From contig NZ_FWYE01000002.1 of NCBI RefSeq assembly GCF_900176435.1, forward strand, positions 186,001 to 250,000: 64,000 bases of DNA. The letters are read 5' to 3'. Under the pieces are notes generated by a model. It was not told the DNA's origin. It ran no database searches and saw only the letters and a list, made by a program, of their open reading frames with translations. Origin of the DNA: Picrophilus oshimae DSM 9789. GTDB lineage: Archaea; Thermoplasmatota; Thermoplasmata; Thermoplasmatales; Thermoplasmataceae. Made by a program: the position numbers and the translations under genes. Shown in pieces: positions 1-8,870 of this stretch; the stretch's first letter is position 1; each line of letters begins with the position of its first letter.

Positions 1-6
1 TCAGTT

Positions 7-891
7 ATGGAATTTGTAAGCTCAGGTAAGGTTAAGGACATATACAATGACAATGGAAACCTTGTTTTTAAGTTCAGCAACAGGATCTCAGTTTTTGATA
101 AGATAATACCTAGTGAGATACCATACAAGGGCGAGGTCCTATGCAGAACCGCATATTACTGGTACAGATTATGCGAGGATCTTAATATAAAAACGGATTT
201 GATCGGACTTAAATCCAATAATGAGATGGTTGTAAAAAGATACGACGTTGTAAACAAAGGTTTTAATTTTAAGATAAATTACATGATACCAATTGAATTC
301 ATAACAAGATACTATGTTGCCGGTTCTTTATACGATAGAATAAAATCAAAAAAAATTGATTACCATGACCTTGGGTTTAAAAACGAGCCTGAATATGGAG
401 AAAAATTACCTGATCCATTCTTTGAAATGACAACAAAAAGGGAAAAAACCGATAGGGTTCTTAATACAGATGAGGCAATGAGCATATCAGGAATGGAAAA
501 ACACGAAATTTATGAAATTATGGAATTAATATTTAAAATAGACAGGAGAATAAATGAATCAGTTGAATCAAGAGGATTAATACATGTTGACGGCAAGAAG
601 GAATTCGCACTTGGATTAAAAAGGGAGCCTGTTGTATGCGATACCTTTGGAACACCTGATGAGGATCGCTTCTGGGATTTAAAAGAATACAAAAAAAATA
701 ATATAATGGAGCTTAGCAAGGAGATGGTCAGGCAGTACTATAGGGAAACAGGCTATCATGAAAGGCTTTACTCTGCAAGGGAAAATCATGAGAAGGAACC
801 TGATATACCACCACTAAATAATGACATGATTAAAAGAATTTCAAACCTTTACATTGATTTGTATCAAAAAATTACTGGTTTAAAATGGTGA
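7..891 (+). CDS. purC: Phosphoribosylaminoimidazole-succinocarboxamide synthase (PurC)
   Basis: Cytosolic purine synthesis enzyme that joins aspartate to CAIR using ATP, giving SAICAR. The N-terminus carries the family nucleotide-binding segment GKVKDIY (residues 7-13). A conserved R-Y-Y-V-A-G-S segment sits near residue 105, and D-E-D-R-F-W-D near 219 matches the C-terminal signature. Length of 294 aa is slightly above the usual 235-290. The start is six bases from the window edge, so a further upstream start cannot be excluded, although the N-terminus already aligns with the family. It runs convergently into the GHMP kinase gene with a 12-bp overlap of the 3' ends. Confidence 0.93.
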   Translation: MEFVSSGKVKDIYNDNGNLVFKFSNRISVFDKIIPSEIPYKGEVLCRTAYYWYRLCEDLNIKTDLIGLKSNNEMVVKRYDVVNKGFNFKINYMIPIEFITRYYVAGSLYDRIKSKKIDYHDLGFKNEPEYGEKLPDPFFEMTTKREKTDRVLNTDEAMSISGMEKHEIYEIMELIFKIDRRINESVESRGLIHVDGKKEFALGLKREPVVCDTFGTPDEDRFWDLKEYKKNNIMELSKEMVRQYYRETGYHERLYSARENHEKEPDIPPLNNDMIKRISNLYIDLYQKITGLKW

Positions 892-1869
892 TATCCTTCT
901 TGTTCCAGAATAATCAAATGAGATCCTTATAACAAATTTTGAATGCTTTGTCATACCTTTTTCTATATAATCCAAATTTTCAGGTTTTGATACTATCAGA
1001 ACAAAGCCCTGCGAGCCACCGCCGAGAAGCCTCGCAGCTGTGGCCCCAAGCGATCTTGCCCTGGCCATTATATTATCTATCCTTTCATTGGAGACGTTGC
1101 TTCCAAGGGTCTTTTTTATTTCCCAGCCTGTGTTTATGAGCTGGGAAAATCTATCAAAGTCCTGGGATTTTATTGAATCCCTGATTGAATATGATATATC
1201 TTTAAGCGATAATAATTTTGATATCGTATTTCTATCATTCTTTTTTGATTTCTCTGCCTGTTCGCGTAGGGCGTCTGAGCTGGCCCTGGTCTTTCCTGTA
1301 TAAACTAAAAACATGGATTTTTCAAGCTCATCTATAAAGCTGTTTTTTGCGAATTTTTCACATGTAATGCCCCTATCGGTAAATTCCATAAATTTAAAAC
1401 CACCCAGTGAAACTGCATATGGATCCTGGCGTCCAAGTATTATACCGAGATGATTACTTTCTATGTTATAAGATTCTTCAGCAAGTTCGTATTTGTTTAA
1501 CTCTTTATTTAATATCTCGTATTTTAACATGGTTATTGAATTCATTAACGCACTGCTTGAACCAAGACCTGATCCTGGCGGCACGTCGCCATTTATCATA
1601 ATTTTACCATAATTAATTCCGGATTTATTGAATATTTCAAGTAGCTTTTTTTCAGCAATGTTTCCCCCTGAGCCTGTTATTGATGATCTTAAAAAATCCC
1701 TTGATGCTATTTCAAGGTCTTTTTCATCATTTATGTATTTAATAAGAATGCCGCGGTCTATCGTTACATTAAGCACTGCACCACCGTATTTTTCAGGAAA
1801 TGGGCTTATATCGGTACCACCTCCTGCAAAACTAACCCTGAGCGGACTGTATATATAAATCCGGTTCAT
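880..1869 (-). CDS. GHMP-family kinase (HddA/galactokinase-like)
   Basis: A small-molecule kinase of the GHMP superfamily. The N-terminus SPLRVSFAGGGTD (8-20) is the form seen in heptose-7-phosphate kinase-like members. The ATP-binding motif PPGSGLGSSSA is at 97-107, and a Gly-rich C-terminal motif (ARLLGGGSQG) is near 279-288. Length of 329 aa is normal. The natural substrate cannot be read from the motifs. Thermoplasmatales use GHMP-type kinases for mevalonate 3-kinase and mevalonate-3-phosphate 5-kinase in isoprenoid lipid synthesis, so this gene is a candidate for such a role; a sugar kinase is the alternative. It has its own promoter region and converges on purC. Confidence 0.8.
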   Translation of the reverse strand: MNRIYIYSPLRVSFAGGGTDISPFPEKYGGAVLNVTIDRGILIKYINDEKDLEIASRDFLRSSITGSGGNIAEKKLLEIFNKSGINYGKIMINGDVPPGSGLGSSSALMNSITMLKYEILNKELNKYELAEESYNIESNHLGIILGRQDPYAVSLGGFKFMEFTDRGITCEKFAKNSFIDELEKSMFLVYTGKTRASSDALREQAEKSKKNDRNTISKLLSLKDISYSIRDSIKSQDFDRFSQLINTGWEIKKTLGSNVSNERIDNIMARARSLGATAARLLGGGSQGFVLIVSKPENLDYIEKGMTKHSKFVIRISFDYSGTRRISPF

Positions 1870-2078
1870 CGTTGCTGATTATAAATACAATATTAATATT
1901 TTTTCAATGCTTTTAACCGTTAAAATACCTACAAAATCATTAAATTAAAAGCAGTTAACATCATTGTTAAATGTAAATAATATTATGATTAAGGCATTAT
2001 TAATGAATGAATATTATTATATTATAGAAATTATTATATATTATAATCATATATATTAAAATATTGGTGGTTATTTTA

Positions 2079-2282
2079 ATGTTTGTTATCAAATGCCCGA
2101 ATGGCGTTTATTCTAGCAATGGGCCATCCAGGAGATGTAAATTTAGATTGCCTGCAACCAAAAGCCAGATTCCTGGAATTGAATTTAAAAAGCTTTTATT
2201 TTACATGTGGAATATAAATGACTTGATATCTTCAGAATATAATTCTGGTTCCTCATGCTATATCGATCAATGCCGTGATTAA
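2079..2282 (+). CDS. Possible small protein upstream of a membrane protein
   Basis: A 67-codon ORF if started at the ATG 2079; an in-frame TTG lies at 2064. GGTGG at 2066-2070 could act as an SD for the ATG. There is a C-P-N-G-V-Y...C pair near the N-terminus and two more Cys near the C-terminus, but no recognised domain. Support comes from context: its TAA stop (2280-2282) is followed after one base by the ATG of the next gene, the tight arrangement used elsewhere in this window for coupled genes. Composition is not strongly protein-like, so this is tentative. Confidence 0.35.
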   Translation: MFVIKCPNGVYSSNGPSRRCKFRLPATKSQIPGIEFKKLLFYMWNINDLISSEYNSGSSCYIDQCRD

Positions 2283-2283
2283 T

Positions 2284-3030
2284 ATGCATAGGTTCAGGGC
2301 GCTTTTATTATTTATAATTATTTTAGTTTTTTTCTATTCAATTTTGCTGCAACCGGCAATACAAAATAATTTAAACATATCATATGATAATTCAATAAAT
2401 GATCCTTTCATGGTACATTCATTTAATAATTCCTGTGAGAGCAGATACTATTTAAACAAAAACAATTATTATATAGATATTGCATCAGCGAATCATAAAG
2501 ATTTTTATCTTAATGTAAGTGGTAATGGTGTTTCATTGAACCTGTATTCAAATAAATGGGAATTCCATGGATTCTACATTAATGAATCCGGTATATATTA
2601 TTTTAACACATCTGGTTCAGGGAGATATTTAATATCAATGTCTGCACAGGATCCTGGATTTGTATATAAATATAATATCAACATGCCAACAAGTTTTGTT
2701 CTGGTTCCTGCATTGATAGACCAGAATAGGATAGAGATAGAGACCAATGGTAATTACAGGATTTTGCTATACAATTCCCTGCTGGAACCTTTAAAATGCT
2801 CCAACAAAGGAAGGATTTATTATAATATTACCAGCAAGCAGTATAACGGCGTTGATTTTATTACATTATATGCTAATATGAATACATTGGTATTATTATC
2901 CTGGGGCGCATTCCATGCTAGACATAATTTAAAATATAATATTATTGAAATAATTCTGCCTGGATTTATAATATCTATTTATATAATATTTAGAATCACA
3001 AAGAAGAATTATAAAAATAAAAGAATGTAA
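2284..3030 (+). CDS. Membrane-anchored extracellular protein of unknown function
   Basis: About 248 aa with a hydrophobic N-terminal segment (roughly residues 8-24, signal peptide or anchor), a long Asn-, Tyr- and Ser-rich polar region, a second hydrophobic segment near 218-236, and a Lys/Arg-rich tail. This is the layout of a surface domain held by N- and C-terminal membrane segments, as in several other unknown proteins of this window. Start chosen at ATG 2284, one base after the stop of the small upstream ORF. I do not recognise the family. The extracytoplasmic part is rich in NxS/T sequons, fitting an acidophile surface protein. Confidence 0.6.
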   Translation: MHRFRALLLFIIILVFFYSILLQPAIQNNLNISYDNSINDPFMVHSFNNSCESRYYLNKNNYYIDIASANHKDFYLNVSGNGVSLNLYSNKWEFHGFYINESGIYYFNTSGSGRYLISMSAQDPGFVYKYNINMPTSFVLVPALIDQNRIEIETNGNYRILLYNSLLEPLKCSNKGRIYYNITSKQYNGVDFITLYANMNTLVLLSWGAFHARHNLKYNIIEIILPGFIISIYIIFRITKKNYKNKRM

Positions 3031-3524
3031 AGTAATAAATTCAGCCATATGGTATAAATTTAATACAGATAACATAAACAACCTATCTTTAATCTTGATG
3101 CTTAATAATATTTATTTCCGGAAAAATGGCCCTGGTGAGGCTTTCCTAATATAATGGTTAATAAATGTGTATATTTAATAAAGAATTATTAAAAACAACA
3201 TTGAGTTCAAAACTAAAAGGAGTGCCAGAGTTTTTAAATATATTCTATGATAAATTAAATGAGGATTTTTAACCATTGTCTTTTACAAACTATTATTTAA
3301 TTTTAAACATTTTATTTTCCGCAATAAAAACCCTGGGCATTCTATAAATATTTCATTATTTTTTATGTTGTGTTTTAATATTATAATGTTTTCTTTGAGT
3401 CATCTTAAAAGGCATTAAGATCCATTATTTATAATAATTATAAATAATATTGTTTTAAAAATATAAATTTAAATCTTTTTTCAATATTAAAAAGTATTAA
3501 GAACATATATTTAATCCACATTAA
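3031..3524. other. Gene-poor AT-rich stretch
   Basis: About 490 bp with no convincing gene. It holds one 35-codon ATG-started frame (3165-3272) that has an ordinary amphipathic composition but no recognisable family, and many T-runs. The last 30 bases contain a TATA-like CATATATTTAAT (about 3503-3514), appropriately placed for the following MFS gene. No tRNA-like, IS-like or repeat structure was seen. Confidence 0.5.
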
Positions 3525-4793
3525 TTGGAAATTCATAAAACAATGGTTTTGATAGGATCAAGATCTTTTATTGTTGCGGCCGGGGCCTCAACAGCGGCAT
3601 CTTTTATTGGTGTCTATGGAGTGCTGCTGGGCGCATCTCCAATTGAAATGGGCTTTTTACAGGCACTTGCAAACTCCATATCAAATGGCGCCCAGATATT
3701 ATTCGGAAGAATAAGCGATGCCTCTGGATTAAGAAAGCCATGGATAATAGGCGCAAGTGCCATGCTTGCAGTTTTATGGTTTTCATTATCATATGTTACC
3801 GGACCGCTGGAGCTTATATTAATTTATTCTGTAATATCTTTATCATCTGCAATGATAACGGTAAACTGGTTTGCACTCCTGACTGATCTGACAGGTCATG
3901 GAAACCGCGGATCTTTTATGGCAAGGATAAGCAACCTATCATCAATAGGAAACATGATAACTTTAATAATACTTACCTTCTTTTTAAAGGGGGATGAAAA
4001 ATCCCTTTTAATAATACCATTCACACTGGCATCAATTTCATACGTATTATCTGCAATAATTGTTTCACTTTTAAAGGAGTCGAAAAAGAGGAGCATTTTT
4101 AGAAAGAGTTTTATTGAAAATGTAAAAGATGTTAAAAAGCATGGTGATTTTTACAGATATTTAAGGGCAATGATGTTCCAGGGGTTCTTCTGGTCAATGG
4201 CATGGCCAATATTTCCAATAACAGTTATAGCTGTAAGAAATTTCACACTTCCAATGATAGCTGTTCTTACCGTTGTAAATATAACAGCAACGATAATAAT
4301 TCAAATATACACAGGAAGAACATCTGATAGAGGTAACAGGGTTCCATTGATCTTTATAAACAGATTACTATTAGGCGGCATACCCTTTATGTACGCATTC
4401 TTTGTTAGCTTCTATGAGTTCATTTTCATTGAGGTTTACTCAGGCGTGCTTTCCGGAATACAAAATGTGGTGATGAATTCATATTTAATGGATCTGCTTC
4501 CTGATGAGAACCGTGCAGAGTACATATCGATAATGAATGGTTTTAATGGCATTGTCTATTTCTTTGGCTCTGTTTCAGGTGGTGAGCTGCTTGAGTATTT
4601 AATAGGTTTTATACCATTGCACATGGCGGTTGAGTATTCATTTATAATAATAGGTACCGGCAGGATAATAACGTCATTTCTTTTTATAAACCTGAACGAT
4701 CCTGGAAGAAATAAAAGAACACCGTTATTAAATATATTGTTTAGATTGAACAATGCCGGGCTTCCTTCTGGATCAATAATAAGGCAGAGATAA
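3525..4793 (+). CDS. Major facilitator superfamily transporter
   Basis: Integral membrane secondary transporter of about 420 aa with 12 predicted hydrophobic segments. The loop between helices 2 and 3 has G-R-I-S-D-A-S-G-L-R-K-P, the MFS motif A (G-x-x-x-D-x-x-G-R-R), and the second half has a matching G-R-T-S-D-R-G-N-R. Substrate cannot be inferred. The longest frame begins with TTG 3525; the ATG at 3543 is six codons inside, and both fit the TATA-like box around 3503-3514. It is a single gene with its own promoter. A distant similarity to the MFS gene at 10.1-11.4 kb is likely but not established. Confidence 0.85.
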   Translation: MEIHKTMVLIGSRSFIVAAGASTAASFIGVYGVLLGASPIEMGFLQALANSISNGAQILFGRISDASGLRKPWIIGASAMLAVLWFSLSYVTGPLELILIYSVISLSSAMITVNWFALLTDLTGHGNRGSFMARISNLSSIGNMITLIILTFFLKGDEKSLLIIPFTLASISYVLSAIIVSLLKESKKRSIFRKSFIENVKDVKKHGDFYRYLRAMMFQGFFWSMAWPIFPITVIAVRNFTLPMIAVLTVVNITATIIIQIYTGRTSDRGNRVPLIFINRLLLGGIPFMYAFFVSFYEFIFIEVYSGVLSGIQNVVMNSYLMDLLPDENRAEYISIMNGFNGIVYFFGSVSGGELLEYLIGFIPLHMAVEYSFIIIGTGRIITSFLFINLNDPGRNKRTPLLNILFRLNNAGLPSGSIIRQR

Positions 4794-4844
4794 TTTTTTA
4801 ATAAATTAATTATAAAAAATTTATAAATACATTAATTTTCTTCC

Positions 4845-5654
4845 ATGATTATCATGAAAAAAAGCACCATTTACTATACATTAATTATTATAATTATAGT
4901 AGTGGCCATTATAGGCATTGAGCTTTATTCAGGCGTCTACCCGCCATTCTCGGTTGTTGAATCATACAGCATGGAGCACTCAAACTACTGGCAGCCTGGT
5001 ATAATAGACGAGGGTTCAATAGTCTTTGTAAAGAAGGTAAACAGCATAAATGATATAAAAACATATGTCACAGGAAGATCATCAGATTACAGAACATACG
5101 GCGAGTACGGCAACGTTATTTTATACCATGATGGCCCAAGGATAATAATACACAGGGCCATGTTTTATCTTGAATGGAATCAGGAAAAGCCGGTTATTTT
5201 AGGTTATAATAACCAATCATGGATAAAAATTTATAACAACGATGTCATTGTTTTATACAATATAGGTTATGCACACAGGAATTTAATGATAAACGTATCA
5301 AGATATATCGGTGATTCCGGATTTATAACTGCAGGCGACCATAACGTTGCGACGATACCAAAGGATTCAATATATTATAATAAAACATACAATGCTTACT
5401 GTGCCACCGACCAGACATTATTTAATATAAAACCTGTAACATTGAATCAAATAGTCGGGGTTGCATATGGCGATATACCGTGGTTTGGCCTGTACAAGCT
5501 TAATATACTAAGGCTTGAGGGTAAGTGGCCTGAAATATACGCCGATCACGTACCAAGGTACAGCTATCTATATTTATATACAACAACGACAATAATATTG
5601 ATACTTATCTTCATGCCTTATGGTAAAATCTCAAGATCGTTAAGAAAGAAATAA
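4845..5654 (+). CDS. Signal peptidase I-like serine protease (S26B type)
   Basis: Membrane protease that would remove signal peptides from exported proteins. The N-terminal transmembrane segment is at about 10-25. The catalytic Ser motif E-S-Y-S-M-E (39-44; S42 by analogy with SxSM) follows. I-I-H-R-A (101-105) provides the His that replaces Lys in archaeal S26B enzymes, and A-G-D-H-N near 165 matches the conserved GDN/GDH box. A second hydrophobic segment near the C-terminus (about 243-259) ends in a basic tail. Length of 269 aa is longer than the core family because of inserted extracellular segments. ATG 4845 lies about 25 nt after a TATA-like ATTTATAAATAC, so it is probably leaderless. 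Confidence 0.82.
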   Translation: MIIMKKSTIYYTLIIIIIVVAIIGIELYSGVYPPFSVVESYSMEHSNYWQPGIIDEGSIVFVKKVNSINDIKTYVTGRSSDYRTYGEYGNVILYHDGPRIIIHRAMFYLEWNQEKPVILGYNNQSWIKIYNNDVIVLYNIGYAHRNLMINVSRYIGDSGFITAGDHNVATIPKDSIYYNKTYNAYCATDQTLFNIKPVTLNQIVGVAYGDIPWFGLYKLNILRLEGKWPEIYADHVPRYSYLYLYTTTTIILILIFMPYGKISRSLRKK

Positions 5655-5687
5655 AATATATATATAAAATTTTCAATTAACTTTTTA

Positions 5688-6554
5688 ATGGCAAAAAATA
5701 ATAAAAGATCAACAAATAAAAATCAAAAAAATAAGAATTCTGCGTCAAAAAATCAAAATAAAAAAAATAACATCAATCTTAAAAATAAGAATGTTATAGG
5801 CAGTGCCATAGCTGCGGTGATCATCGTTGTGCTTGTCGTTGTTGTTTTAACACATCCATTATACAGGGCGCCATTTAGTGCGCCATCATCGATATCAAGC
5901 GATAAATACTACATGGTTTCAAACAGGGACATGTTGAGCAACGGTTCGTCCGGTGTTTTCTTTATATCCTGGTATGGCTGCCCAATAGGCGCAACAGATT
6001 CATGGGCAATTTACTATGCAATAAACAGCACTACTGATATATATAAGTACGTTGAGCTTCATACTGCAGATCCTGGAGATATCTACTCAAATGGAACAAC
6101 AGGCCAGCCCGGACTCCTGTTTAAAGGTGATTTTACATTTAAAACAACTGACGGTTATAAGTACACATTTTATCCGATATACATGTACAATGAAACCATG
6201 ACGGGAACGATAAATAATAAACCGATAAACGGAAGCCTTGCGGCATACGGCCTTTCAGTAATAAAGGCTGAGGCCCCTCCTGGAATATATAATATCATGA
6301 AGAAATACGAGAGCGATGTTACATATGATAATCATATAACAACAACGTTTATAATAACAGGACCATCCGGTACCTACATTTTAAATGCATACATGTATGC
6401 CCCAAGGAGCGGCGGCCTTCTTGGATCCGGATCGCCGCAGCATGGAGCATGGAATCCGAATCCACCCCAGTATGTTATGGAATATCTTAATACAAGCAGC
6501 CAGATAAAATCAGCTGCTAATACATTTATGTCCTATCTAAATGATGCAAGGTAA
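5688..6554 (+). CDS. DUF929-family membrane-anchored protein
   Basis: 288 aa. A very Lys/Asn-rich cytoplasmic N-terminus (residues 1-33) precedes one transmembrane segment (about 36-55), followed by an extracytoplasmic domain. The signature F-F-I-S-W-Y-G-C-P-I-G-A-T-D-S-W (about 86-101) is typical of the archaeal DUF929 family, whose biochemical role is unknown to me. A paralogue lies at 47791-48543 beside the oxidase genes; that copy has Ser instead of Cys at the matching position. This gene has a TATA-like box about 30 bp upstream and stands alone after the signal peptidase gene. Confidence 0.78.
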   Translation: MAKNNKRSTNKNQKNKNSASKNQNKKNNINLKNKNVIGSAIAAVIIVVLVVVVLTHPLYRAPFSAPSSISSDKYYMVSNRDMLSNGSSGVFFISWYGCPIGATDSWAIYYAINSTTDIYKYVELHTADPGDIYSNGTTGQPGLLFKGDFTFKTTDGYKYTFYPIYMYNETMTGTINNKPINGSLAAYGLSVIKAEAPPGIYNIMKKYESDVTYDNHITTTFIITGPSGTYILNAYMYAPRSGGLLGSGSPQHGAWNPNPPQYVMEYLNTSSQIKSAANTFMSYLNDAR

Positions 6555-6594
6555 TAATTAAACAGTATTAAATAATAAAATAATATCCTTTTTT

Positions 6595-7245
6595 ATGTAT
6601 GACCCTGAAAAAGAGAGAATAATAGAGGCCTCAAGAGATATTATATCATCATCGCTTACCGTTGGTTCATGGGGAAATATAAGCATGAGAACCCATGATG
6701 GCAACATTGTTATAACACCAAGCGGGAAAAATTATAAAAAGTTATCAAAGGAGGATCTTATTGTAACAGATATAAATGGAAATATTATATCAGGAAAATA
6801 TAAACCTTCCAGTGAAAGACTAATGCATTATGAAATATACAAAAAAAGGAAGGATGTAAATGCAATTGTCCACACACATGCTGTTTATTCATCAGTACTT
6901 TCAGTAATTGATGAGGATCTGCCTGTTATAACCGAGGATGTTGCCATGCTGCTTGGCCATGTTCGTGTTGCAAAATATGCAATAACGGGAAGCATGGATC
7001 TTGCATTAAACGTTGCATCCGTTCTTAATGATGCAAATGCGGCAATAATGGCAAACCATGGGGCAGTTGCCGTAGGCGTCGATATGGAACGCGCATATAC
7101 AGCTGCACAGGTTCTTGAAAAGTCATGCAAGATCTTTGTTCTATCAAGGATAATCGGCAGGGTAAACGTCGTTCCTGAAGAGGATGCAAAACAGCTTTCA
7201 AAGATATCTGAATCGTATCTATCCCAATGGAAGAACTGGGATTAA
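6595..7245 (+). CDS. Class II aldolase/adducin-family protein (fuculose-phosphate aldolase-like)
   Basis: 216 aa, the normal size for zinc-dependent class II aldolases that cleave sugar phosphates such as fuculose 1-phosphate. Motifs seen: G-S-W-G-N-I-S near 23-29, T-P-S-G near 40, V-H-T-H-A near 94-98 (zinc-binding His pair), and A-N-H-G near 152-155 (third zinc His). The exact sugar substrate is not evident. The gene ends convergently with elp3, the stop codons overlapping by four bases. Confidence 0.85.
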   Translation: MYDPEKERIIEASRDIISSSLTVGSWGNISMRTHDGNIVITPSGKNYKKLSKEDLIVTDINGNIISGKYKPSSERLMHYEIYKKRKDVNAIVHTHAVYSSVLSVIDEDLPVITEDVAMLLGHVRVAKYAITGSMDLALNVASVLNDANAAIMANHGAVAVGVDMERAYTAAQVLEKSCKIFVLSRIIGRVNVVPEEDAKQLSKISESYLSQWKNWD

Positions 7246-8837
7246 TACAGGCTTTTTGCCATGTATGGCCCAAGTCTTTCATAACCATATTTTCTAAAGT
7301 AATTTCTTACACCGATTCCACTTATTACAAGTATTCTTTTTAAACCGTATTCATCCCTTGTTATGCGCTCCGCCTCATTAAGCAGGTTATGCCCAAGGCC
7401 GTGATGCTGCCATTCGTTGCTGTTATGAGAGCCAAGTGGAACGATGTTGCCAAAAACCTTTATCTCACGTATTATCGATGAATTATAAACCTCCTTTCTA
7501 TGGGCATACTCTGATGGTATTCTTAACCTTATAAAGCCTATTATATCATCATTGCTGTTTTCATAGGATAAAAATATTTCATCCCCGCTGCCTGCCCTGT
7601 AATTCCTTCTTACAAGCCTGAAATCATTGTTATATTTATGTTTTTCAATGCCTATCTCCCTTGATCTTATCTCCATTGTCTTTAAATTGAGTTTTTTCAA
7701 ATTTTCCATGACAAGGTTTCTTAAATCACTGCGCTTTACACCGGCCTCTATGAACTGGACTGGTATATCACGCTGCATTCTCATAACCCTTACCCATGGC
7801 GGCATCCTGGCCATGAAGTAGGTTATTAAATTAACAGCCCTCTCGGTATCGTATGGCACATATTTTCCTGATTTCCAGAGTTTATAAAGCGATGTGCCCC
7901 TTACAACCAGTGTTGGATAGATCTTTAACATATCCGGCATGTAATCACTGTTTGAAAACATCTCATCAAAGCTTTTTACATCATCTGAATATGAGGACCC
8001 GTACATCCCTGGCATGATATGGTAAACAATCTTTAAACCTGCGTCCCTGGCCAGTCTGGTTGATCTTATTATCTCGGCAAGGCCATGACCCCTGTTATTT
8101 ATATTAAGTATCCTGTCATTTAATATCTGAACACCAAGCTCAACCTTTGTTGTTCCATATTCAAGTGCCAGGTCTATATCCCTTTCCATAAACCAGTCCG
8201 GCTTTGTTTCAACGGTTAGTCCTATACAGCGTCTCTGTGAGCTCTCATTCATAAGCATTGATTCCTCGAGGCTGCCAGACACATATTTATTCATACCGTC
8301 AAGACAGCCCTTAACAAATGCCCTTTGATACTCGGGTGATCTCGCCGTAAATGTTCCACCCATTATTATTAAATCAATCTTGCTTGTATCATGGCCTATT
8401 GTTTCAAGCTGTTTTAATCTATTAAATGTTATATTGTATGAATCATATGAATTGTACCTGCCCCTCAGTGCGGATGGTTCGAATCCAGTATATGACTGCG
8501 GTGAATTTGTGTCAACGCCTCCAGGGCAGAATATGCATTTTCCATGGGGACAGCGCTCCGGCGATGTCATGGCCGCCACAACTGCAACACCGGATATTGT
8601 CCTTGTTGGCTTTATCTTTAATATATTTTCATACTTTTTATTATTTTTATAATTTAATATCTCGACGTCGCTTGGTATGTAATCTAGATTATAAATCTTT
8701 GATAAACGAATCTTCTCCCTTTGAAGATCCTCCTTATTTTTTATTTCGCCTGAATCAAGCTCCAGCGTTATATCATCAAAGAAATCCATTATATAATCAT
8801 TGTAACTTATTATAAAAATTTTAAGTGATCCCTGCAT
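7242..8837 (-). CDS. elp3: Elongator protein 3 (Elp3), tRNA wobble-uridine modification enzyme
   Basis: Radical SAM plus GNAT acetyltransferase fusion that makes carboxymethyl-type modifications at tRNA U34. Visible are the iron-sulfur motif C-P-H-G-K-C-I-F-C with C-P-G-G following (near 97-107), the Elp3-specific S-Y-T-G-F-E-P-S-A segment just after, and the C-terminal acetyltransferase motif W-Q-H-H-G-L-G (about 477-483) with the closing R-K-Y-G-Y-E-R-L-G-P-Y-M. The longest frame starts at ATG 8837. A TATA-like element so close to that codon makes the in-frame ATG 8789 (MDFFDD) an attractive alternative start. The promoter is shared, head to head, with the DEAD-box gene in a 33-bp gap. Confidence 0.93.
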   Translation of the reverse strand: MQGSLKIFIISYNDYIMDFFDDITLELDSGEIKNKEDLQREKIRLSKIYNLDYIPSDVEILNYKNNKKYENILKIKPTRTISGVAVVAAMTSPERCPHGKCIFCPGGVDTNSPQSYTGFEPSALRGRYNSYDSYNITFNRLKQLETIGHDTSKIDLIIMGGTFTARSPEYQRAFVKGCLDGMNKYVSGSLEESMLMNESSQRRCIGLTVETKPDWFMERDIDLALEYGTTKVELGVQILNDRILNINNRGHGLAEIIRSTRLARDAGLKIVYHIMPGMYGSSYSDDVKSFDEMFSNSDYMPDMLKIYPTLVVRGTSLYKLWKSGKYVPYDTERAVNLITYFMARMPPWVRVMRMQRDIPVQFIEAGVKRSDLRNLVMENLKKLNLKTMEIRSREIGIEKHKYNNDFRLVRRNYRAGSGDEIFLSYENSNDDIIGFIRLRIPSEYAHRKEVYNSSIIREIKVFGNIVPLGSHNSNEWQHHGLGHNLLNEAERITRDEYGLKRILVISGIGVRNYFRKYGYERLGPYMAKSLY

Positions 8838-8840
8838 AAC

Positions 8841-8850
8841 TATATATTAT
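8841..8850 (+). promoter_or_regulatory. TATA box for the DEAD-box helicase gene
   Basis: TATATATTAT, centred 25 nt before the GTG start at 8871, the spacing expected for a leaderless archaeal transcript. The same AT-rich patch probably also serves the divergent elp3 gene. Confidence 0.5.
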
Positions 8851-8870
8851 AATAAAAGATATCTGGTCAA

